DNA from: Alphaproteobacteria bacterium
GTDB lineage: Bacteria > Pseudomonadota > Alphaproteobacteria > Caulobacterales > Hyphomonadaceae
DNA: 41,445 bases
NCBI GenBank assembly: GCA_016125405.1
Contig: WGLW01000017.1
Span: 1 to 41,445 of the forward strand
Direction: 5' to 3'
Below are positions 1-6,410 of the stretch, piece by piece. Numbering within the stretch: the stretch's first letter is position 1; each line of letters opens with the position of its first letter. A program made the position numbers and the translations under genes. Below the pieces are notes generated by a model, which searched no databases, was not told the DNA's origin, and saw only the letters and a list, made by a program, of their open reading frames with translations.

Positions 1-141
1 CGCCTGGACGTCCATACGCCTGAATTCGACGCCTGGCGCTGGACGCGTCTGGATGAGACGCCAGACCTGATCATCCCGTTCAAGCGGCCGGTTTATGAGG
101 AAGTCGCGCGCCGGTTCGCGCGCTGGACCGCGCCAGTCTAG
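1..141 (+). CDS. rppH: RNA pyrophosphohydrolase RppH, C-terminal end (partial)
   Basis: The reading frame is open from the first base to a TAG at 139-141. The 46 visible residues match the C-terminal tail of the Nudix hydrolase RppH (NudH): the TPEFDAWRW segment, then a LIIPFKRPVYEEV stretch. RppH removes pyrophosphate from the 5' end of mRNA and so triggers decay. The Nudix box lies outside the window, so catalytic residues cannot be checked. The last codons fall inside the first unit of a 15-bp tandem repeat, so the C-terminus may have been altered by repeat expansion. The identification rests on a short but characteristic tail. Confidence 0.72.
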   Translation, partial: RLDVHTPEFDAWRWTRLDETPDLIIPFKRPVYEEVARRFARWTAPV

Positions 142-205
142 GGAGCGCCGGTCTGGAATTCGCCAGTCTTGAATTCGCCAGTCTGGAAATCGCCAGTCTG
201 GAGCG
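131..205. repeat. 15-bp tandem repeat, five units
   Basis: Five consecutive 15-bp units start at 131, 146, 161, 176 and 191. The consensus is CGCCAGTCTGGAATT. The first and last units are the most diverged at their 3' ends. The array begins inside the last codons of rppH and ends just before the stop codon of the convergent gene at 208, so it fills the whole gap. The period is a multiple of three, so expansion would keep frame. It probably arose by slippage from the rppH tail. Confidence 0.85.
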
Positions 206-207
206 CC

Positions 208-801
208 TCAGGAGAGCGGCAGAAGCTCGATCTTCACCAGGCCGGGCGTCGCCCCGTTGGCCGGGTATTCCATCAGGTCTGCGTATTTGAACCCGGCCGC
301 CTTGTAGCGCGTGAACTTGACGCCGGCGTCCAGCGTCTGCCGGCTTTCAACCGCATAGCCGCGCGAGGCGTCGGTCATTTCATCGCCCAGCTTCATCGCA
401 ATGGCGTCCCGCAGCGGCCGCAGGATGGCGACGCCGCACTGGGTCATGCGCGAACCATACGCATAGACGTAGACTTCGCTGTCGATTGACTCGACGCGCC
501 ACACCTGCGCGCCCGCCGGCAACGCCCAGCGCAGGGCTGCCGGATCCGGCACAGGCGCCAATCCGCCAGCCCTGGCAAGCTTCTCGGCTGATTTCAGCTG
601 GTCGCGCGCAGGCTTGCAGATGCTGTCCAGCATCTGCGAAGCCACCACCGGAGAAAAGCCTGACGCCATGGCAGGATCATCGCGCGTCACCGGACTGTTG
701 GCAGCCCGGGCTGTCGCGGTAACCCGCTCGACCTTTTGTCCAAACGCCGGCGCCGCAAGCAACGCCGCCGCCATAAAGATCAACCCGGATCGAATCCGCA
801 T
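208..801 (-). CDS. Secreted protein of unknown function
   Basis: This 197-residue protein starts with a clear Sec signal peptide: positive MRIRSG, a hydrophobic stretch to about residue 18, then an AFGQ cleavage-like site. It should be exported to the periplasm or outside. I recognise no family. The mature part has two cysteines (in DSICKPARDQ and TQCGVAIL) that could form one disulfide. A purine-rich GGGGAGGCGGG lies just upstream of the ATG. It converges on rppH. It may be a lineage-specific envelope protein, but no role can be assigned from sequence. Confidence 0.7.
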   Translation of the reverse strand: MRIRSGLIFMAAALLAAPAFGQKVERVTATARAANSPVTRDDPAMASGFSPVVASQMLDSICKPARDQLKSAEKLARAGGLAPVPDPAALRWALPAGAQVWRVESIDSEVYVYAYGSRMTQCGVAILRPLRDAIAMKLGDEMTDASRGYAVESRQTLDAGVKFTRYKAAGFKYADLMEYPANGATPGLVKIELLPLS

Positions 802-944
802 CGTCCCGCCTCCCCGTAATTCCGGCGAAGAAGCTGGGCGAACGGTCTTGCGATCCTCCTGACGGAAAGCCGCAATCTTCCCTGAAATTTTCCCTCGCCG
901 CCGGTCGTGTCCGAAGCCGGACGCAGATCACGCTTGACCAACGC

Positions 945-986
945 ATAGCCAGACAGTTATACGATAATTGATAGCCAGTGAGTTAT
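945..986. promoter_or_regulatory. Direct-repeat operator candidate upstream of arsR-like gene
   Basis: Two 16-bp copies, ATAGCCAGACAGTTAT (945-960) and ATAGCCAGTGAGTTAT (971-986), match at 14 of 16 positions and start 26 bp apart. Each begins ATA and ends TAT, a weak dyad. They lie directly before the ArsR-family gene at 995, where autoregulatory sites of this family usually sit. Binding by the neighbouring regulator is inferred. Confidence 0.6.
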
Positions 987-994
987 GCATTCAG

Positions 995-1318
995 ATGCCG
1001 AGCACGCACGACATCCTCTTCAGGACACTCGCGGATCCCACCCGCCGCGCCATTTTCGAGCGACTGTGCCGCGATGGGGAACAGACCGTCGGGGCGCTGA
1101 CTGAACCCTCCGGCGTCTCGCAACCCGCCGTTTCAAAGCATCTCGGCATCCTGAAACAGGCCGGGCTTGTGCGTGACCGCCATGAGGGCCGGCAAACACA
1201 CTACAGCGCCAGGCTTGGCGCGCTGGCGCCGCTGATCGACTGGACGAGCCAGATGACAGGCTTCTGGCAAGGCCGCTTCGACCAACTCGAAGACCTTCTG
1301 AAAAGGATGGACCAATGA
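995..1318 (+). CDS. ArsR-family winged-helix repressor
   Basis: This 107-residue regulator has the full ArsR/SmtB winged helix: an N-terminal ILFRTLADPTRRAIFERL helix, the VSQPAVSKHLGILKQAGLV recognition helix-turn-helix, and an RHEGRQTHYSA wing. No metal-binding cysteine pair is visible, so it belongs to the subgroup coupled to SRPBCC proteins rather than to metal sensors. The ATG at 995 is preferred over the upstream TTG at 968, because 968 lies inside the putative operator repeat. Its last codons overlap the ATG of the next gene by 4 bp, indicating translational coupling. Confidence 0.85.
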   Translation: MPSTHDILFRTLADPTRRAIFERLCRDGEQTVGALTEPSGVSQPAVSKHLGILKQAGLVRDRHEGRQTHYSARLGALAPLIDWTSQMTGFWQGRFDQLEDLLKRMDQ

Positions 1319-1743
1319 GCAACGCCGCGCAGACGCGCTCTGTCATCGTCGAGCGTGACCTGCCCTACCCGCCTGAAAAGCTGTGGCGTGCGCTCACGCT
1401 GCCCCATCTGCTTGAGGAGTGGCTCATGAAGAACGACTTTCAGCCCGTTGTCGGCCACAGCTTTCAACTCCGCGGCGACTGGGGCGGCGTGCTGGACTGC
1501 AAGGTTCTGGTGGTCGAACCGAACACGACGCTGTCCTATACGTGGGATTTCAGGAATGACGATCCCGCCTTCGACATGAAAAGCGTGGTGACGTTCACGC
1601 TGACGCCGACGCCGACGGGCACGCGGCTTCGCATGGAGCAGGCAGGCTTCCGCAACGACCAGAAACAGGCTCTCGGCGGCGCGCTGCAGGGCTGGAACCA
1701 GTTCTTCGGCAAGCTGGAGCAGCTTCTGGCAAAGCCTGACTGA
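1315..1743 (+). CDS. SRPBCC (AHSA1-like) domain protein
   Basis: This 142-residue protein has the START-like SRPBCC/AHSA1 fold signature: VERDLPYPPEKLWRALT near the N-terminus, LLEEWLMKNDFQPVVG, and a C-terminal helix GGALQGWNQFFGKLEQLL. The family binds hydrophobic ligands in a deep cavity; few members have known substrates. An ArsR repressor followed directly by an AHSA1 protein is a very common bacterial pair, and the 4-bp start/stop overlap supports co-translation. The ligand is unknown. Confidence 0.88.
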   Translation: MSNAAQTRSVIVERDLPYPPEKLWRALTLPHLLEEWLMKNDFQPVVGHSFQLRGDWGGVLDCKVLVVEPNTTLSYTWDFRNDDPAFDMKSVVTFTLTPTPTGTRLRMEQAGFRNDQKQALGGALQGWNQFFGKLEQLLAKPD

Positions 1744-1773
1744 CTCCGACGCAATCAAAATGGGGAGGCCTGA

Positions 1774-1980
1774 TTGAGTAACTGGATCCGACAATTCCAT
1801 CGCTGGACGTCTCTTGCGTTTGTCGTGGCCGTCATCGCCACCAGCATCGCCCTCGCCCGGAAGGACCCGATCGTCTGGATGTCGTATGTGCCGCTGCTTC
1901 CGCTTTCCTTGCTCGCGATCACAGGCATCTACATGTTTGTTCTGCCCTATGTGCGGCGCCGCTCGCAGAATGCAGGTTAA
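1774..1980 (+). CDS. Small two-helix membrane protein
   Basis: This 68-residue protein starts at a TTG at 1774, chosen because GGGGAGG at 1762-1768 is a strong ribosome-binding site at proper spacing. It has two predicted transmembrane helices, about residues 13-29 and 38-59, and a basic tail (YVRRRSQ). It is in the same orientation as the ArsR/SRPBCC pair, 30 bp downstream, so it is likely the third gene of that operon. Its function is not known; a role in transport or membrane sensing would be a guess. Confidence 0.7.
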   Translation: MSNWIRQFHRWTSLAFVVAVIATSIALARKDPIVWMSYVPLLPLSLLAITGIYMFVLPYVRRRSQNAG

Positions 1981-2019
1981 ACGGCAAACTCATCAGCCGA
2001 TATGCGGAAGGCCCCGGCC

Positions 2020-2475
2020 ATGAAGACATCGACACCGGGCAAGACCGGGAAAGACTCTCCTGCAAAGGCCCCCGATAACGGCTCGCCGTCGCAGATGATC
2101 GATGCACGCATCAAGGCTCTGGCCGACTGGCGGGGCGAGACCCTGTCGCGTCTCCGCAGGATCATTCTGCAGGCCGACTCCAGCATCACGGAAGACGTGA
2201 AATGGAGAAAGGCGTCCAATCCGCTGGGCGTGCCGGTGTGGGAATGCGCGGGCATTATCTGCACCGGCGAAACCTACAAGGACAAGCTGAAGCTGACATT
2301 CGCCCGGGGCGCCGCCCTGGCGGACCCGTCCGCCCTTTTCAACGCCAGCCTGGACGCCGGCACACGGCGCGCCATCGATATCCGCGAAGGCGAAACCATC
2401 AATGAAAAAGCCCTGAAGGCGCTGGTCCGCGCCGCAGTTGCGCTGAATGCGTCGAAGGCATCCGCGCGCAGGTAA
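2020..2475 (+). CDS. DUF1801 domain protein (YdhG-like)
   Basis: The protein shows the DUF1801 fold: an N-terminal helix MIDARIKALADWRGETLSRL, ILQADSSITEDVKWRKASNPLGVPVWE, the GIICTGETYKDKLKLTFARGAAL strand region, and a C-terminal helical segment. Members are small soluble proteins of unclear function, often in stress or ArsR-linked clusters. The ATG at 2020 is preferred over the one at 2002 because GGAAG at 2006-2010 gives a site 9 bp away. The gene lies 39 bp after the small membrane protein and may be the last gene of the ArsR operon. Confidence 0.82.
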   Translation: MKTSTPGKTGKDSPAKAPDNGSPSQMIDARIKALADWRGETLSRLRRIILQADSSITEDVKWRKASNPLGVPVWECAGIICTGETYKDKLKLTFARGAALADPSALFNASLDAGTRRAIDIREGETINEKALKALVRAAVALNASKASARR

Positions 2476-2515
2476 GTTTGCGGGAAATCTGGCGCTCCGC
2501 GCGGAATAAGCGTGA

Positions 2516-2992
2516 CGATCATATCTCACTATTCGCACCACTCTAATTCCGCCAGACAACGCCCCCTGCCCTCTTTTCACCGCCGAGCCGCTGGCCTATC
2601 TCGCCTATGGTTCCGGCCATCCCGCCTACTATGCGTGGGACGGGCCGGTCCTCTCCCCTCGCGCCATCCGCGAGCAGGCGAGCGCCAGCACGTATGGCGG
2701 ATACATGGAAGACGACATCCGCAAGGCGGGCGCGTTGGCCGAACCGGAGCGATCAAGACAACTGCGCGCGATCCGAACGCGCGTGATGGAAGACCTGCGC
2801 CGCGACCTGCATGGCTATCGCCGCGTGGCGCTGAGATTGCACCGTCAACGCCGAAGCGGAGATGAGCCGCCACCCGTTTCGTCCGATCCCTGCGGGGCGG
2901 TCGCCTTGAAGCGCAATCACCTGTTCAACGACTTCGCCCACCTGAAGGTGCTGGACGGGCTCGGCGAGCAGCGCGACCTGTTCGACTTTTGA
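2516..2992 (+). pseudogene. Decayed ORF with intact C-terminus, family unrecognised
   Basis: The frame is open from the base after a TGA (2513-2515) to the TGA at 2990-2992 and has protein-like composition: CPLFTAEPLAYLAYGSGHPAYY, an acidic/basic helical middle, and a C-terminal block LKRNHLFNDFAHLKVLDGLG. No ATG, GTG or TTG occurs before the internal ATG at 2705, although the coding look begins at about 2555, so the 5' end seems lost. A second start, ATG at 2862 in another frame, runs only 15 codons. I read it as a mobile-element passenger remnant; a short real protein from 2705 (95 residues) is possible. Confidence 0.4.
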
Positions 2993-3055
2993 ATGCGCTC
3001 CTATCCCCCGGGCCGCCCGGCGGGCCGTGGTATCCCTGATCAAAGGCCGCTTTTT

Positions 3056-3141
3056 TGATCGATTCTAATCGATCATTTGCAATAGTTGTGATCTACTGTA
3101 GTCGATCAATTAACTGACTTTTGATCTATTATACTCTATCG
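3056..3141. promoter_or_regulatory. Three phased operators for mobile mystery protein A
   Basis: Three 20-bp elements start at 3056, 3089 and 3122, exactly 33 bp apart (about three helical turns). The first is a perfect dyad, TGATCGATT / AATCGATCA around a 2-bp centre. The second, TGATCTACT / AGTCGATCA, matches at 8 of 9 arm positions. The third keeps only TGATCTATT well. A TATACT hexamer at 3130-3135 inside the third copy could be the -10 box. This is the expected layout for autorepression by the XRE protein encoded at 3164. Confidence 0.72.
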
Positions 3142-3163
3142 TATCGTCAAAGGATGATAGACC

Positions 3164-3634
3164 ATGATCGATCGCACACCCGAGGCTCTGGCCCGTAAAC
3201 ACCTCGATAAGGCCCTGATTCTGTTCAAGGAAGCAGCCGCGCAGTCGCGCCCGCCGCGTGGCTGGGTGCGGGCGATCCGCGATGCGCTGGGCATGACCAG
3301 CCGCCAGCTCGCCACGCGCATGGGCCTTTCTCAATCCACCATCGCCGCCCTGGAGAAGGGCGAGGCGGCTGGTACCGTCACGCTCAAGTCCCTGCGCGAG
3401 GCCGCCGAGGCGCTCGACTGCCAGCTTGTCTATGCGCTGGTGCCGCGCACCTCGCTCGCTGACATGGTGCAGGAACGCGCGCAGGCGCTTGCCGAGAAGC
3501 AACTTGCCCGCGTGCATCACACCATGCGCCTCGAAGATCAGGCGCTGCGTGAAAGCGATCTCGCCGAAGAACGCGAGCGCATCACCCGTTCCCTTCTGGA
3601 AGGGCGGGCGAGCCGCCTGTGGGAAGATGCATGA
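3164..3634 (+). CDS. Mobile mystery protein A (XRE-type regulator/antitoxin)
   Basis: This 156-residue protein has a helix-turn-helix of the XRE type at about residues 35-90 (WVRAIRDALGMTSRQLATRM, then GLSQSTIAALEKGEAAGTV) and a charged helical C-terminus. Gene order and sequence match the pair called mobile mystery proteins A and B, named because it occurs sporadically on mobile DNA. Protein A is the presumed antitoxin and autorepressor. The three palindromic sites upstream fit that. Its TGA overlaps the ATG of protein B, giving coupled translation. Confidence 0.85.
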   Translation: MIDRTPEALARKHLDKALILFKEAAAQSRPPRGWVRAIRDALGMTSRQLATRMGLSQSTIAALEKGEAAGTVTLKSLREAAEALDCQLVYALVPRTSLADMVQERAQALAEKQLARVHHTMRLEDQALRESDLAEERERITRSLLEGRASRLWEDA

Positions 3635-4221
3635 GCGATCCGCTTTTCGATCCGGGCGATGACGCCGCCACACCGCTGGAGCCGGAAGAGCGCGCGCAGC
3701 TCATTCCCACCTACATCACCATGCGCGCCCAGTTGAACGAAGCCGAGCAGATCAACATCACGGAAGCGGACGACTGGGCGTTTGCGCGCAAGCGCGATGT
3801 GCTGAGCGAGCGGTTCCTACAGAACCTGCACAAGCGCATGTTCCGCAAGGTCTGGCGTTGGGCGGGAACGTTCCGCACGACCGAGCGCAATATCGGCGTG
3901 GCGGCTTATAAGATCGGCGTTGATCTTCGCACCTTGCTCGATGACGTGCGCTATTGGATAGACAACGCCACGTATCCGCCGGACGAAATCGCCGTGCGCT
4001 TTCATCACCGGCTGGTGTGGATTCATCCGTTTCCGAACGGAAATGGCCGCCACGCGCGCATGGCCGCCGACCTTCTGGCGATCGCGCTTGGCTGTCCGCG
4101 CTTTACATGGGGCAGCGCCAATCTTGTCGAAGCCGCCGAGACTCGCGCCGAGTATGTCGCCGCACTCAAGGCCGCCGACAATCACGATATTGAACCGTTG
4201 CTGGCGTTTGCGCGGTCGTAG
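3631..4221 (+). CDS. Mobile mystery protein B (Fic-fold protein)
   Basis: This 196-residue protein carries a Fic motif at residues 132-143, HPFPNGNGRHAR. The catalytic His is present. The position that normally holds the Mg-binding Asp or Glu of HxFx(D/E)GNGR is Asn136; as far as I recall this is usual in mobile mystery B proteins. AMPylation by the standard mechanism is therefore uncertain, and another nucleotide transfer or a different metal arrangement is possible. The start is the ATG at 3631, overlapping the stop of protein A, rather than the GTG at 3619. It is the presumed toxin of the pair. Confidence 0.86.
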   Translation: MSDPLFDPGDDAATPLEPEERAQLIPTYITMRAQLNEAEQINITEADDWAFARKRDVLSERFLQNLHKRMFRKVWRWAGTFRTTERNIGVAAYKIGVDLRTLLDDVRYWIDNATYPPDEIAVRFHHRLVWIHPFPNGNGRHARMAADLLAIALGCPRFTWGSANLVEAAETRAEYVAALKAADNHDIEPLLAFARS

Positions 4222-4307
4222 CCGATAACGCTCCTCCGTTCAGCAGGCGCTGTGCGGGAGACGATCAATATGCCGACATTTTATCTTTTAGATTGATCGC
4301 CAACGTC

Positions 4308-4432
4308 ATGAGTGAGGACACAAGAAATCCGTCAAAAGACTCCACAACGCACGTAATCCTGGCTTGCGATGAGTCTGGCGCGAAGGGGTATGCTGATCGT
4401 GACGAGACGGTAAAAGGTGAGACGGGCGTCAG
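4308..4432 (+). pseudogene. DUF3800 protein, N-terminal fragment
   Basis: An ATG at 4308 opens a frame whose first 40 or so residues resemble the N-terminus of DUF3800 proteins: a lead-in, then THVILACDESGAKGYADRDE with the acidic DESG motif of the RNase H-like fold. Homology fades after GETGV at about 4430, where IS3-type terminal sequence begins, and the frame stops at 4481. The rest of the gene is missing. DUF3800 genes often ride on mobile elements or in defence neighbourhoods, consistent with the mobile mystery pair next door. Confidence 0.55.
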
Positions 4433-4513
4433 AGGTGGCTCGGGAAATCTGGACACAGGGCTAAGTGGAGTTTCCGCCTGAGATCGGCATGATGGCCGAG
4501 AGCAGGAGAAACG

Positions 4514-4828
4514 ATGAGCAGACGACCCCGCCGGAACCACAGCCCGGCGTTCAAGGCGAAAGTGGCGCTTGCAGCGATCCGCGGTGAGAAGACGATGTCG
4601 GAGTTGGCCGAGCAGTTCGACGTTCACCCGAACCAGCTATCGACGTGGCGGGAACAGCTGCTGCAAGGCGCGTCTGACGTGTTCGACAGCGGCGAGAAGG
4701 CCGAGGCGGCGGCGCCCGCGATCGATGTGAAGTCGCTGCACGCCAAGATCGGGCAGCTGACGCTGGAGAATGATTTTTTATCCGGTGCGCTCGACAAGGC
4801 AGGCCTGTTGCCGGGCGCAAAGAAATGA
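4514..4828 (+). CDS. IS3-family transposase OrfA
   Basis: This 104-residue protein is the helix-turn-helix subunit of an IS3-family transposase: RNHSPAFKAKVALAAIRGEK, then TMSELAEQFDVHPNQLSTWR (HTH), then a leucine-zipper-like helix IGQLTLENDFLSGALDKAG. It binds the element ends. It looks intact, but its partner OrfB is truncated, so it has no transposition activity alone. The stop codon overlaps the orfB ATG by 4 bp (ATGA), so orfB appears to start by coupling; a frameshift fusion is not needed. Confidence 0.9.
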   Translation: MSRRPRRNHSPAFKAKVALAAIRGEKTMSELAEQFDVHPNQLSTWREQLLQGASDVFDSGEKAEAAAPAIDVKSLHAKIGQLTLENDFLSGALDKAGLLPGAKK

Positions 4829-5025
4829 TCGACCGGAGCCACAAATTGCCGGTCAGCCGCCAGGCTGGCTTGCTCGGGATCAGCCGGGGCAGCGTCTACT
4901 ATCTGCCGCGGCCGACGCCGGACGCCGATCTCGCCCTGATGCGGCGGATCGACGAGCTGCATCTCGATTATCCGTTTGCGGGCAGTCGCATGCTGCAGGC
5001 GCTGTTGAGGAGAGATGGCTTCGAA
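4825..5025 (+). pseudogene. IS3-family transposase OrfB, truncated
   Basis: The frame begins with the usual OrfB start: MIDRSHKLPVSRQAGLLGIS, then RGSVYYLPRP and LMRRIDELHLDYPFAGSRML. These are the first 67 or so residues, the HTH_21-type N-terminal part. Normal sequence ends near RRDGFE; the frame then runs into IS481-like terminal sequence and stops at 5088. The DDE catalytic domain is missing. Confidence 0.82.
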
Positions 5026-5029
5026 GCCC

Positions 5030-5086
5030 GAGGTTGTCACCCATGTCTTAGGAACAATCCGTTACCCATGTCTCCAGGTCGGACAT
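5030..5086. mobile_element. IS481-like terminal fragment
   Basis: Two related blocks, TGTCACCCATGTCTTAGGAA and GTTACCCATGTCTCCAGG, lie in tandem just before the tRNA. Repeated TTACCCATGTC blocks are typical of the ends of IS481-type elements. No transposase frame remains. The fragment joins the broken IS3 to the 3' end of tRNA-Arg, so it marks a deletion or recombination joint. The family assignment is from memory of such ends. Confidence 0.5.
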
Positions 5087-5094
5087 GAAATCAT

Positions 5095-5171
<77 letters not shown>

Positions 5172-5411
5172 CTTCGGCCTCCTCCCGCCCAGGGGGCGAC
5201 CAGAAGCGCGGCGACACTAGCGAAAGAATGCAGCAAGGCAAGCTGGGACGAAATCGCCTGAAAATGACCGGATATCCACTGCGGATCCGCCCGGTTGGGC
5301 CTGTCGCGCCTCGCCCCCATAAGCCTTTGGTCTAGGGGAGTGACGGGCGAGCCGCGATCTGCAAGCCTGCCGCCGCATTGACGCAGGCTGCCGATTTCCC
5401 GGAGTTCCCCA

Positions 5412-6374
5412 ATGATCCGTTTGAAGCATCTGGCGCTTCTGGCCACGGCCTTCGTCTTTTCGGCCTGCAGCAAGCCGGCGAACGATCCCGCTGCGGCGGG
5501 CGACGGGCCTGCAGCGCCTGTCGCAGCCGCCCCTGCCCCCGCACCGGACCCCTCCAAAGTCGAGGGCAAACCTGCCCTGTGGCGGATTGGGGATGAGGAC
5601 ACCACGGTCTACCTGTTTGGCACCGTCCACGTCCTGCCTCCCGAACTTCAGTGGAAGACCAAGACGATCGAGGATGCGCTCGAGAGCGCCAAGGCGGTGT
5701 ATTTTGAAACCGATGTGAACCCCAACCAGATCACGCTGCTTCAGGTCGTCCGCCGCCTCGGAATGTATACTCTGCCCGACAAACTGTCTGACCATCTGAC
5801 GGCTGACCAGCGCGCCAAGGTGGCCGAGGCTGCATCGAAGCTCGCCGTGCCGATGGTGGCGCTGGAAACGATGAAGCCCTGGCTCGCGGCGATGACGCTG
5901 AGCGAAGAGATGATCTCCAAGGCCGGCTATGATCCCAATTCAGGCGTCGAGCGCACGCTGCTGCCGATCGCCACCGAAGGCGGCAAGGAAATCCGCAAGC
6001 TTGAGACGGTGGAGGAACAGCTTCTCGTCTTCGCGGACCTCAACGAAAAGGTTCAGGTCGATTACCTGATGGCCGGCATCGACGAGATCGACACCGAATC
6101 CCAGCTGTTAGGAGATCTGGTGAAGGCATGGGCGGACGGGGACGTCACGAAACTCGACAAGATCATGATCGAGGATGACCTGGAGGAGACGCCAGAGGTT
6201 TACCAGGCGCTGCTCGTCAAGCGGAACCAGAACTGGACGCGCAAGCTCGATGATCTGGTCAAGACCGAAGGCGGGGTCTTCTTTGTCGCCGTCGGCGCCG
6301 GTCACCTTGCAGGCAAGGACAGCGTCATCAAGATGCTGACCGCCAAGGGCTACAAGGTCGAGCGCGTCGAATAA
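5412..6374 (+). CDS. TraB/GumN family lipoprotein
   Basis: This 320-residue protein has a lipoprotein signal peptide ending in FSAC (Cys19), then an Ala/Pro-rich linker (about 25-48) and a TraB/GumN domain. Family marks are YLFGTVHVLP near residue 67 (conserved GTxH) and a C-terminal VGAGHLAGKDSVIKML block, whose Gly-His pair matches the second conserved motif. The family is suspected to be metal-dependent proteases of the Tiki type. It should be anchored to a membrane facing the periplasm. It stands alone between tRNA-Arg and the glycan locus. Confidence 0.88.
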   Translation: MIRLKHLALLATAFVFSACSKPANDPAAAGDGPAAPVAAAPAPAPDPSKVEGKPALWRIGDEDTTVYLFGTVHVLPPELQWKTKTIEDALESAKAVYFETDVNPNQITLLQVVRRLGMYTLPDKLSDHLTADQRAKVAEAASKLAVPMVALETMKPWLAAMTLSEEMISKAGYDPNSGVERTLLPIATEGGKEIRKLETVEEQLLVFADLNEKVQVDYLMAGIDEIDTESQLLGDLVKAWADGDVTKLDKIMIEDDLEETPEVYQALLVKRNQNWTRKLDDLVKTEGGVFFVAVGAGHLAGKDSVIKMLTAKGYKVERVE

Positions 6375-6410
6375 TCCGACGCGCCGCCCTGATCGCGCCG
6401 AGGGCCGATC

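Larger units (their letters stand above)
4433..5028 (+). mobile_element. Partial IS3-family insertion sequence, left part
   Basis: The left end (about 4433-4500) contains an IS3-type terminal stretch reading GGAAATCTGGACACAGGGC, followed by orfA and the first 67 or so codons of orfB. The right half, with the DDE integrase core and the right inverted repeat, is absent. Sequence identity breaks at about 5025, where an IS481-like end begins. The element interrupts the DUF3800 gene. It cannot move on its own. Confidence 0.75.

Noticed and set aside
131-205. Short regular repeats as a CRISPR array
   Set aside because: Units are contiguous 15-mers with no spacers and no cas genes are nearby; it is a simple tandem repeat.
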